A DNA stretch of 13,965 bases, taken from positions 1-13,965 of the forward strand of contig RFJH01000165.1 in assembly GCA_003694975.1 (NCBI GenBank). The letters are read 5' to 3'. Positions 1 to 6,176 of the stretch are shown here, piece by piece. Under the pieces are notes generated by a model. The model saw only the letters and a program-made list of their open reading frames with translations, ran no database searches and was not told the DNA's origin. Position numbers and translations under genes: made by a program. The stretch comes from Anaerolineae bacterium. GTDB taxonomy: Bacteria > Chloroflexota > Anaerolineae > Anaerolineales > Villigracilaceae. Position 1 is the stretch's first letter, and each line of letters opens with the position of its first letter.

Positions 1-735
1 GCCCCTTCCACGCCCCTGATGCGTCACTACACCCGCTGGACGCTACGCGTCGCCGCGGCGCTGCACGCCGATTGCCGCCGCGACGTGCGCCTGGCCGGGG
101 AGTGGGGATTTGGTGCCGGAAAACCTACGCTGGTCGTCCCGGGAAGCGGAGGAGTGCGCACCACCCTCTTTTATCCTCCCGCGCGCGGGCTCGAGGAGCC
201 GGTGGTGGTCAATCCGCGCGGTGTGCGTGCCTACGTGCGCAACGACGTGTTCTTCCGTGCCATCCCGCGCGTGTTGGAGGAGTTCCCTCAGGCGCGTTTC
301 CTCTGTGCCGACATGGCGGATTCCCCTCACGCGCGGCGCTGGGTGGAGAAGGAAGGGGTCGCCTCCGCCGTGGAGTTGTTGCCACATCTCTCCTCTTCCC
401 AGATGGCTGAACTCTATCGCCGCGCCCGCGTCCTGGTCTCGCCCAGCGTCCACGATGGGACGCCGAATTCTCTGCTGGAGGGGATGGCCTGCGGATGCCT
501 GCCGGTGGCGGGCGACCTGGAATCGCTGCGGGAGTGGATTGTGCCGGGGGAGAACGGCCTGCTGGTGGACCCTACCGATCCGCAGGCGTTGGCCGAAGCC
601 ATGCGGCGCGCTCTGCGCGATGACGCGCTCTATCGCCGCGCCAGGGAGCACAACGTGGCGCTCATCCGTCGGCGTGCGGAGTATGATCGCTGCATGGAGC
701 AGGCCGAGGCGTTCTACCGGAGACTGCTCGCGTGA
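1..735 (+). CDS. GT-B family 4 glycosyltransferase, C-terminal part (5' end cut by window)
   Basis: The reading frame is open from base 1, so the gene begins upstream. The ATG at 19 lies inside it and is not taken as the start. The visible part has the second Rossmann lobe of GT-B retaining glycosyltransferases. A linker ending GGVRTTLFYPP is followed by the NPRG..AYVRND strand. Then comes the donor-binding segment SVHDGTPNSLLEGMACG, then E-S-L-R-E and a GENGLLVDP loop. The two glutamates of the EX7E-type motif are in the expected place. Family knowledge: such enzymes transfer a sugar from a nucleotide donor to a lipid, glycan or small acceptor at the cytoplasmic membrane. Donor and acceptor cannot be told here. 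The gene converges on the minus-strand gene ending at 746, leaving a 10-nt gap with no clear terminator. Confidence 0.85.
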   Translation, partial: APSTPLMRHYTRWTLRVAAALHADCRRDVRLAGEWGFGAGKPTLVVPGSGGVRTTLFYPPARGLEEPVVVNPRGVRAYVRNDVFFRAIPRVLEEFPQARFLCADMADSPHARRWVEKEGVASAVELLPHLSSSQMAELYRRARVLVSPSVHDGTPNSLLEGMACGCLPVAGDLESLREWIVPGENGLLVDPTDPQALAEAMRRALRDDALYRRAREHNVALIRRRAEYDRCMEQAEAFYRRLLA

Positions 736-745
736 GCGAAGATGT

Positions 746-1063
746 TCAGGCGGCGTGCTGGGGAGAAGGGCGATGGGGTTGCTGTGTCTTTGATGCGATG
801 CGGCGGGAGCGTTTCTCTTCGTCCACGCCGATCCAGAGGTGGTTGGGCAGGATGGGACGGTAGGGACGGATGGCGATGCGGTGACCGGGGTTCAGCGTCA
901 CGGCGAGGCGGTTTTTCTGTCCGTCGGTCAGCATGGTGGGGTGGACGAGGCAGAGGGTCGGGAAGCGCCCGTATTTCCGCCGGTAGTAACGGGCGGCCTG
1001 TTCCACCTTGACCGTCAGCGGCGTCTTGGGGTCGTTATCGAACCAGAGCATTCCCTTTTGCAT
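746..1063 (-). CDS. Conserved-looking small basic protein of unknown function, partner of the FtsK-like ATPase
   Basis: This 105-residue protein has no domain I can name with confidence. It is basic, with no signal peptide and no membrane segment. The centre is aromatic and basic: KVEQAARYYRRKYGRFP, followed by CLVHPTML and later PNHLWIGVDEEKRSRR. The last 20 residues are polar and low in complexity. It starts one base after the stop of the ATPase gene (TAAATG), with a GGAGGAG ribosome site inside the end of that gene. The two are therefore co-transcribed and probably translationally coupled. A nearby in-frame ATG four codons later is less well placed. From memory, similar small proteins beginning LWFDNDP occur in Anaerolineae, but no function is known to me. 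Function is inferred only from linkage. Confidence 0.75.
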   Translation of the reverse strand: MQKGMLWFDNDPKTPLTVKVEQAARYYRRKYGRFPTLCLVHPTMLTDGQKNRLAVTLNPGHRIAIRPYRPILPNHLWIGVDEEKRSRRIASKTQQPHRPSPQHAA

Positions 1064-1876
1064 TTACTCCTCCGGTGCTTCTTCCCCATCGAGACGGGGA
1101 ATCCAGAAGCGCAGCCAGTCTATGCCCTGACGCAAGGTGAACTGAACGCCTGCCAGTAGCGTGCTCAGGTTGGCCTTGCGGTCTCCGGTGAGGCGCTCGG
1201 CCAGAACGGCATTCCGGACATGGCCGAAAATGCGGGTGCGAAAGGCTTCCAGCCAGGGGGCGATCAGGTTGCTGCGCCGGGCGTTCATCGTGGCGATTGG
1301 CCACACATGGCGTGTCGGGCCGCGCAGGAGCAGATAGCGCAGGTGCTGGCGGGTTTCCTGAGAGGTGTGTGTCAGCGATTCCAGGTCGTCGAGCAGCAGG
1401 AGGACACTTTGTCGCGTGCCGCGGTTGCCGTGTGTCCACTCGAAGAGATGGGTGAGGAACTCCTCACTATCGGGGTGATAGGTCGCGTAGATACCGTTGC
1501 TGTTCGGGAGAGCGTCATACCCCTCCCATTCTTCGGGATAGTTCGTGATGACGGCAAACTGAACGTGCTGCGCGGTGTCCGTCAGCGTGATGGCATGGAC
1601 GATGGTTTGGAGAAAAGCCGTCTTCCCGCATCCCGCATCTCCCAGGACGAGCAAGGGGCCGGGAGATGGGTCGGTGAGGTTGAGCAGCAAGGGCAGGCCG
1701 TCCGTGGCCACGCCGAGGAAGACGGCCTGAGGCGGCAACGTATCGAGTTCCGCAAGCACGCTTTCCAACGTCGGCAGGGCCGGCGCGGGGGAAACACCCG
1801 CCGCACGTATCTCCGACGCCAGTTCTTCCAGGGCCTGAAAGGTGAGAGTGAAAGGACGTCTCTTTGTGTATGCCAT
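1064..1876 (-). CDS. FtsK/SpoIIIE/EccC-like P-loop ATPase (HerA-FtsK type), 270 aa
   Basis: A single ATPase domain. Residues about 52-78 read like the strand before the P-loop in FtsK and EccC (LPLLLNLTDP..PLLVLG). Walker A is GDAGCGKT at 79-86. Walker B is LLLLDD ending at D163-D164. A segment QHLRYLLLRGPTRHVWPIAT with N-A-R-R follows, as in the FtsK/EccC sensor region. The C-terminus (LLAGVQFTLRQGIDWLRFWIP) matches the FtsK pattern near the end of the motor domain. It is much shorter than FtsK and has no membrane segment, no gamma domain and no second ATPase domain. The frame is open to 1996, but the ATG at 1874-1876 is chosen: it has an AGGTG ribosome site and lies just downstream of the predicted promoter. 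Likely DNA or protein translocation or remodelling in the cytoplasm; substrate unknown. It leads a two-gene operon. Confidence 0.8.
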   Translation of the reverse strand: MAYTKRRPFTLTFQALEELASEIRAAGVSPAPALPTLESVLAELDTLPPQAVFLGVATDGLPLLLNLTDPSPGPLLVLGDAGCGKTAFLQTIVHAITLTDTAQHVQFAVITNYPEEWEGYDALPNSNGIYATYHPDSEEFLTHLFEWTHGNRGTRQSVLLLLDDLESLTHTSQETRQHLRYLLLRGPTRHVWPIATMNARRSNLIAPWLEAFRTRIFGHVRNAVLAERLTGDRKANLSTLLAGVQFTLRQGIDWLRFWIPRLDGEEAPEE

Positions 1877-1891
1877 CGCACACCTGTTCTT

Positions 1892-1907
1892 TAGAACTTT
1901 TGTTCTA
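1892..1907. promoter_or_regulatory. LexA/SOS-box-like operator TAGAAC-TTTT-GTTCTA over the ATPase start site
   Basis: A perfect palindrome with 6-bp arms (1892-1897 and 1902-1907) and a 4-nt spacer. The core GAAC-N4-GTTC equals the LexA box of Gram-positive bacteria (established knowledge). It abuts the -10 element and covers the expected start point, a typical repressor position. A further half-site, GTTCT at 1886-1890, adds a second overlapping inverted pair with AGAAC at 1893-1897. Binding by LexA is inferred; another dimeric repressor could use the same site. Confidence 0.6.
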
Positions 1908-1936
1908 TTTATACATGAGAGAACCGATTCTGTCAA
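1908..1936 (-). promoter_or_regulatory. Near-consensus sigma-70-type promoter of the FtsK-like ATPase operon
   Basis: On the minus strand, TTGACA (1931-1936) is separated by exactly 17 bp from TATAAA (1908-1913). Transcription should start around 1901, giving a leader of about 25 nt to the ATG at 1876. With such a strong core promoter, expression would be high unless repressed, which fits the palindrome on the start site. Confidence 0.8.
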
Positions 1937-1984
1937 GGAATTCGATGGGAAATTTCGGCCCTGAGGCGTCTTTCTTTTCTCATG

Positions 1985-1990
1985 TATAAT
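1985..1990 (+). promoter_or_regulatory. -10 element of the pfkB-parAB promoter, predicting a leaderless transcript
   Basis: A perfect TATAAT, preceded directly by TG, lies 6 nt upstream of the ATG at 1997. No good -35 hexamer is seen 16-18 bp upstream. Initiation about 7 nt after the element would fall on the start codon itself, and no ribosome site exists between. An 8-bp perfect palindrome ATGTACAT (1989-1996) overlaps the element and could be a repressor half-site. Confidence 0.6.
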
Positions 1991-1996
1991 GTACAT

Positions 1997-2845
1997 ATGC
2001 CTTCCCTGGTCTCCTTAGAGGCGATAGACTACCTCGTCATCGGCCACGTGACGCAAGACCTCACGCCGCACGGGTCGCGCCTGGGAGGTACGGCAGCCTA
2101 CGCCGCACGGACGGCGCGCGCGCTGGGGCTGCGCGTTGGGGTGGTCACCGCCTGCCGCGAAGATCTCGCCCTGGATGCCCTGGGGGAGATACCCGTTGTC
2201 GTTGTCCCTTCGGAGCACAACACCACCTTTGAGAACGTTTATACGCCTCAGGGTCGTCGGCAACGTCTTGTTCATCGCGCCGCGCCCATCCCCTGGGAGG
2301 TCGTCCCGGAGGCCTGGCGGCATGCCCCGATTATCCACCTTGGGCCGGTTGCCCGTGAGGTCGAGGCCGTCCTGCCGAGCGGCTTTTCCCCTTCTCTGCT
2401 CGGTCTCACGCCGCAGGGCTGGCTGCGTGCCTGGGACGAGGCCGGGCAGGTCACGCCGGCTCCCTGGCCGGAGGCCGAGCGCGCGTTGCGTCAGGCCGGG
2501 GCGACGGTGCTCAGCATCGAGGACGTGGCCGGCGACGAAGCGCAGATTGAGGCCATGTCCCTCGCAGCCCGTATCCTGGTCGTCACGGAAGGCGCGGCGG
2601 GGGCGCGGTTGTACTGGAACGGCGACTTGCGTCGTTTCCCTGCCCCGCGCATGGACGAGCGCGATGCCACCGGCGCGGGGGATATCTTCGCCGCCGCTTT
2701 CTTTATCCGCCTCTATACCACCCGCGACCCGTGGGAGGCAGCCCGTTTCGCCACCCACCTCGCCGCATGCTCCGTCCGCCGCGAGGGGCTGGACGGCACC
2801 CCAACCCACGATGAAATCCAGGCCTGCCTGGTGGAGGTCTTCTGA
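1997..2845 (+). CDS. PfkB/ribokinase-family sugar or nucleoside kinase
   Basis: This 282-residue protein has the ribokinase fold. An N-terminal strand (YLVIGHVTQDL) leads to the substrate-binding LGGTAAYAA motif near residues 29-37. The C-terminal PfkB signature DATGAGD is at 223-229, with D229 as catalytic base and GAGD as anion hole. An ILVVTEGAAGARLYWNG strand pair precedes it. Family knowledge: ATP-dependent phosphorylation of a sugar, nucleoside or related alcohol in the cytoplasm. The substrate is not readable. The length is somewhat below typical ribokinases. The ATG at 1997 is preferred to the ATG at 1982 because the latter overlaps the -10 element. It is the first gene of a long same-strand run; parA starts 2 nt after its stop. 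Confidence 0.85.
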   Translation: MPSLVSLEAIDYLVIGHVTQDLTPHGSRLGGTAAYAARTARALGLRVGVVTACREDLALDALGEIPVVVVPSEHNTTFENVYTPQGRRQRLVHRAAPIPWEVVPEAWRHAPIIHLGPVAREVEAVLPSGFSPSLLGLTPQGWLRAWDEAGQVTPAPWPEAERALRQAGATVLSIEDVAGDEAQIEAMSLAARILVVTEGAAGARLYWNGDLRRFPAPRMDERDATGAGDIFAAAFFIRLYTTRDPWEAARFATHLAACSVRREGLDGTPTHDEIQACLVEVF

Positions 2846-2847
2846 GC

Positions 2848-3636
2848 ATGGGACGCATTTATACCCTGGCCAATCAGAAGGGCGGTGTAGGGAAAACAAC
2901 CACTGCCATCAACCTGGGCGCCTATCTCGCGCACTATGGCCAGCGTGTGTTGATTGTGGATATTGACCCTCAGGCCAACGCCACCTCCTGCCTGGGGGTG
3001 GATAAACACGGCGTGCAGGGCGGCACTTATGAAGCCCTCATCACCGCAGCGGTACCCCCTTCCTTTATCCTCTACAACGAACGCCTGAATCTCTCCCTCC
3101 TTCCCTCTTCGCCCGCCCTGGCGGGCGCGGAGGTGGAACTCGTCTCCGAGGAGGGGCGCGAGACACGCCTCAAGCGCGCCCTGGAGTCCGTTGCCGGGCG
3201 CTACGATTACATCCTGATTGACTGTCCCCCCTCCCTGGGCCTGTTGACCGTCAACGGTCTGGTCGCCGCGGCAGATGGGGTGATTATCCCGGTGCAGTGC
3301 GAATACCTGCCCCTGGAAGGTCTCGGCCAGTTGACCCAGACCATCCGTCGTGTCCGCACTGCTCTGTTTCCCGACCTGCGCGTGCGCGGCGTCGTCCTGA
3401 CCATGTTCGATGGGCGCACCAATCTCTCCGCCGACGTGGTCGCCGAGGTCAGGCGACATTTTCCGGAGCAAGTGTTCAAGAGCATTATCCCACGCAGCGT
3501 CCGTCTGGCGGAGGCGCCCTCCTATGGCTTGCCCATCTCCGTCTACGCGCCGACCTCTCCCGGAGCGAAGGCCTATGATGCGCTGGCGCAGGAACTCCTG
3601 GCTGGCGATGGGGTGCCTGTTGCCGTGCGCGATTGA
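2848..3636 (+). CDS. parA: Chromosome-partitioning ATPase ParA (Soj type)
   Basis: 262 residues, the usual length of short chromosomal ParA/Soj, with no N-terminal DNA-binding extension. The deviant Walker A motif KGGVGKTT is at 11-18, with both the signature Lys (K11) and the P-loop Lys (K16). VDIDPQAN at 37-44 supplies the A' motif and IDCPPSLG (from about 124) the Walker B region. Family knowledge: the ATP-bound dimer coats the nucleoid non-specifically, and ParB stimulates hydrolysis to drive origin segregation. The gene starts 2 nt after the pfkB stop, without a strong ribosome site, so coupling to pfkB translation is likely. parB follows 53 nt later. Chromosomal rather than plasmid type is inferred from length and from the metabolic neighbours. 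Confidence 0.95.
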   Translation: MGRIYTLANQKGGVGKTTTAINLGAYLAHYGQRVLIVDIDPQANATSCLGVDKHGVQGGTYEALITAAVPPSFILYNERLNLSLLPSSPALAGAEVELVSEEGRETRLKRALESVAGRYDYILIDCPPSLGLLTVNGLVAAADGVIIPVQCEYLPLEGLGQLTQTIRRVRTALFPDLRVRGVVLTMFDGRTNLSADVVAEVRRHFPEQVFKSIIPRSVRLAEAPSYGLPISVYAPTSPGAKAYDALAQELLAGDGVPVAVRD

Positions 3637-3669
3637 TCTTGCACGGCAGGGCGAGCCGTATCGCCCTGC
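3621..3669 (+). other. Two overlapping, mutually exclusive inverted repeats at the parA-parB junction
   Basis: TGCCGTGC (3621-3628) pairs perfectly with GCACGGCA (3641-3648), closing a 12-nt loop that contains the parA stop codon. GCAGGGCGA (3646-3654) pairs perfectly with TCGCCCTGC (3661-3669) over a 6-nt loop. The two stems share bases 3646-3648. No T-run follows, so neither looks like a standard intrinsic terminator. They could shape mRNA stability or the ParA to ParB ratio; that role is inference. Confidence 0.6.
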
Positions 3670-3677
3670 GCTCATTT

Positions 3678-3683
3678 GAGGAG
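3678..3683 (+). promoter_or_regulatory. Ribosome binding site that fixes the parB start
   Basis: GAGGAG lies 6 nt upstream of the ATG at 3690. The frame stays open back to an ATG at 3633, but that codon overlaps the end of parA and lacks a site. The protein from 3690 begins with the conserved ParB N-terminus. Confidence 0.75.
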
Positions 3684-3689
3684 ATTCCC

Positions 3690-4532
3690 ATGCCTCGAAG
3701 AACCGGTCTTGGCAAAGGACTTGACGCTCTCATCCCCTCCGGCCCATCGGAAGGGGAGGGGGTGACGCACGTCTCGGTGGATGCCATCGTCCGCAACCCG
3801 CGCCAGCCGCGCGCGCGGTTCGATGAGCGGGAACTGGAAGAACTGACGGCCTCGGTACGTGAGCATGGCGTCTTGCAGCCGTTGATCGTCACCTCGAGGG
3901 GAGACGGTTACATGCTGATCGCCGGGGAACGACGTCTGGAGGCGGCGCGACGCGCCGGTCTGCGCACCGTTCCGGTCGTCGTCCGACAGGTGGATGAGCG
4001 CGAATTGCTTGAACTGGCCCTGATCGAGAACCTCCAGCGCGCCGACCTGAATCCTCTTGAAGAGGCGGAAGGGTACCGGCAACTGGCCGAAGAATTCGGC
4101 CTCTCCCATGAGGAAATCGCTGCCCGCGTGGGGAAGAGTCGCGTCGCGGTGACGAACACACTGCGCCTGCTCAACCTGTCCGCCGAAGTCAAAGAGGCTT
4201 TGCGAGAGGGGAAGATCAGCGAAGGGCACGCCCGCGCTCTGCTCTCCCTGCCGACCGCAAAGGCCCAACGCGCTGCTTTGCAAACCGTCCTTTCCCAGGG
4301 CTTGAACGTGCGCCAGACAGAGGCCCTGGTGCGCAAATTGAGCGGTGAGAAACCGCCTCCCAGGCCCAAATCCGCCCCTCCACCGGAGATTGCCGAAATC
4401 GAGGACCGGCTGCGTGCCCGCCTGGGCACGAGGGTCTCTCTGCGACATGGCCGTAAAGGTGGTGCCATTACCATCTATTACTACTCCGATGAGGAACTGA
4501 ATGCCCTCCTCGATCGCCTTTTGAAAGAGTGA
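3690..4532 (+). CDS. parB: Chromosome-partitioning protein ParB (Spo0J type)
   Basis: 280 residues. It begins MPRRTGLGKGLDALIP, the conserved N-terminal peptide that stimulates ParA. The ParB/Srx CTPase domain follows, with RNPRQPR near 35-41, the nucleotide-binding GERR at 79-82 and ENLQR at 113-117. A helix-turn-helix lies at about 138-161 (LSHEEIAARVGKSRVAV). A Pro-rich linker (about 230-240) leads to a C-terminal dimerisation domain ending LLDRLLKE. Family knowledge: ParB loads at parS, binds CTP and slides as a clamp. I looked for a parS-like 16-mer (TGTTTCACGTGAAACA or close) in the window and saw none, so its sites must lie elsewhere. It forms an operon with parA. Confidence 0.95.
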   Translation: MPRRTGLGKGLDALIPSGPSEGEGVTHVSVDAIVRNPRQPRARFDERELEELTASVREHGVLQPLIVTSRGDGYMLIAGERRLEAARRAGLRTVPVVVRQVDERELLELALIENLQRADLNPLEEAEGYRQLAEEFGLSHEEIAARVGKSRVAVTNTLRLLNLSAEVKEALREGKISEGHARALLSLPTAKAQRAALQTVLSQGLNVRQTEALVRKLSGEKPPPRPKSAPPPEIAEIEDRLRARLGTRVSLRHGRKGGAITIYYYSDEELNALLDRLLKE

Positions 4533-4547
4533 CCCCCTGGTGTCGTT

Positions 4548-6158
4548 ATGAAGTTGCTCTACAACGCCCGCATCCATACTCTCGACCCCGAACGTCCCTT
4601 TGCCTCCGCCCTCGTCATTGACCGTGAGCGCGTTCTCGCCATTGGCGACGAGACCCTCCTGGACGAATTCGACGGTCGTGCCGAGAAAGAGGATATGGGT
4701 GGACGCGTCCTCCTGCCCGGCCTGACCGATGCGCATCTCCATCTGCGACACTATGCCCTCAATCTGCAAAAGGTGGATTGCGAGACCTCAACGCTGGCCG
4801 AGTGCCTGCAACGCGTTGCCGAACGAGTCCGCACCGCCCGACCCGAGGCCTGGATCCTCGGTCACGGCTGGAACCAGAACACCTGGAGTGATGCTCCCCA
4901 GGACGACCGGGGACGCGTCCCGGGCTTTGGCAACGCTGCCGACCTGGATGTCGTCGCACCTCATAATCCCGTCTACCTGACGGCGAAGTCTCTCCACGCC
5001 GCCTGGGTGAACAGCGTTGCCCTCCGCCTGGCCGGCATCACTGCCGAGACCCCCGATCCGCCCAACGGCAGGATCCAGCGCGACGCGCGCGGGCGGCCCA
5101 CCGGCATCTTGCTGGAGAGTGCCGTCCAACTTGTGGAGCGCGTCCTGCCGGAGCCATCGCCGGAGGAAGTGGCCGAGGCCATCCGTCAGGCGCAGCCTGC
5201 GCTATGGCGCGTGGGCGTGACCGGAGTCCACGATTTCGACCGGCGTCTGTGTTTTCAGGCGCTCCAACTCCTGCACGCCCGTGGTGACCTGCGTCTGCGT
5301 GTCCTGAAGAGCATCCCCCTGGAAGACCTGCCCCATGCCGTCGCGCTCGGTCTGCGCACGGGATTCGGGGATGACTTCCTGCGCATTGGCGGGGTGAAAA
5401 TCTTCATGGATGGCGCCCTCGGCCCACGCACGGCGGCCATGCTTCAACCTTACCTCGGCGAACCGGAGAATCGCGGCATCCTGAACATGGATGCCGAAGA
5501 ACTCTTCGAAGCCGGGCGTCAGGCTGTAGAGAACGGGCTTAGCCTGGCCATCCACGCCATCGGCGACCGCGCCAACCATGAGACTCTGAATGCCCTGGAG
5601 CGCCTGCGCCGTTACGAGGCGGAACACAATCTCCCCTCGTTGCGCCATCGTATCGAGCACGTTCAGGTGATCCACCCCGATGATGCTCCACGCCTGGCCG
5701 CTCTGGATGTGCTCGCCTCCATGCAGCCCATTCATGCTACCTCGGACATGGAGATGGCCGAGCGCTACTGGGGAGAGCGCACCGCCTTTGCTTACGCCTG
5801 GCGGACGCAACTACAGTACGGCGCGCGCCTGGTCTTCGGGTCGGACGCGCCGGTCGAATCTCCTAACCCCTTCTGGGGTTTGCATGCTGCCATCACCCGT
5901 CGCCGCGCGGACGGAAGCCCCGGCCCGGAAGGCTGGCATCCGGAGCAACGCCTGAGTCGGGAGGAGGCCCTGCGAGGCTTTACCGCCGGCCCGGCCTGGG
6001 CTGCCGGCATGGAAGACCGCCTGGGTCGCCTCGCGCCGGGTTACCTGGCCGACCTGATTGTCCTGGAGGAAGACCCTCTCACCTGTCCCCCCAATGACCT
6101 GCTCCATCTGCGTCCCTGGGCGACGATGGTCGCCGGGGAGTGGTGCTGGAGGGCCTGA
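4548..6158 (+). CDS. Amidohydrolase family 3 protein (YtcJ-like metal-dependent hydrolase)
   Basis: 536 residues, the usual length for YtcJ/amidohydrolase-3 proteins. Metal-site motifs appear in order: H63 and H65 in LPGLTDAHLHL, K284 in GGVKIFMDGALGPRTA, H336 in SLAIHAIGDRAN, H371 in HRIEHVQVI and D433 in VFGSDAPVESPNPFWGL. The N-terminal (about 1-60) and C-terminal (about 500-536) strands form the composite beta-sandwich, ending LGRLAPGYLADLIVLEEDP. Family knowledge: hydrolysis of a C-N bond in an amide, imide or formamide substrate; the substrate is unknown. No signal peptide. It starts 15 nt after parB without a clear ribosome site, so it is probably read from the same transcript. No functional link to chromosome partitioning is evident. 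Confidence 0.88.
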   Translation: MKLLYNARIHTLDPERPFASALVIDRERVLAIGDETLLDEFDGRAEKEDMGGRVLLPGLTDAHLHLRHYALNLQKVDCETSTLAECLQRVAERVRTARPEAWILGHGWNQNTWSDAPQDDRGRVPGFGNAADLDVVAPHNPVYLTAKSLHAAWVNSVALRLAGITAETPDPPNGRIQRDARGRPTGILLESAVQLVERVLPEPSPEEVAEAIRQAQPALWRVGVTGVHDFDRRLCFQALQLLHARGDLRLRVLKSIPLEDLPHAVALGLRTGFGDDFLRIGGVKIFMDGALGPRTAAMLQPYLGEPENRGILNMDAEELFEAGRQAVENGLSLAIHAIGDRANHETLNALERLRRYEAEHNLPSLRHRIEHVQVIHPDDAPRLAALDVLASMQPIHATSDMEMAERYWGERTAFAYAWRTQLQYGARLVFGSDAPVESPNPFWGLHAAITRRRADGSPGPEGWHPEQRLSREEALRGFTAGPAWAAGMEDRLGRLAPGYLADLIVLEEDPLTCPPNDLLHLRPWATMVAGEWCWRA

Positions 6159-6176
6159 TACCCCGAGGAGGAACGT

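Noticed and set aside
723..735. Hairpin GCTC-GCGT-GAGC at the end of the glycosyltransferase gene as a terminator
   Set aside because: The stem is only four to five base pairs and no T-run follows on either strand.
1877..1996. N-terminal extension of the FtsK-like ATPase by 40 residues
   Set aside because: The extension would lie on and upstream of the predicted promoter, and its composition does not match the rest of the protein. The ATG at 1876 has a ribosome site.
2015..2899. Long minus-strand open frame opposite the PfkB gene (294 codons)
   Set aside because: It overlaps a clear PfkB gene, shows no domain motif, and is explained by GC-rich codon use on the opposite strand. The same applies to the minus-strand frames at 3672-4769, 7135-8238 and 10491-11612.
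2848..4532. parS site near parAB
   Set aside because: No 16-mer close to TGTTTCACGTGAAACA was seen in the window; the hairpins at the parA-parB junction have unrelated sequence.
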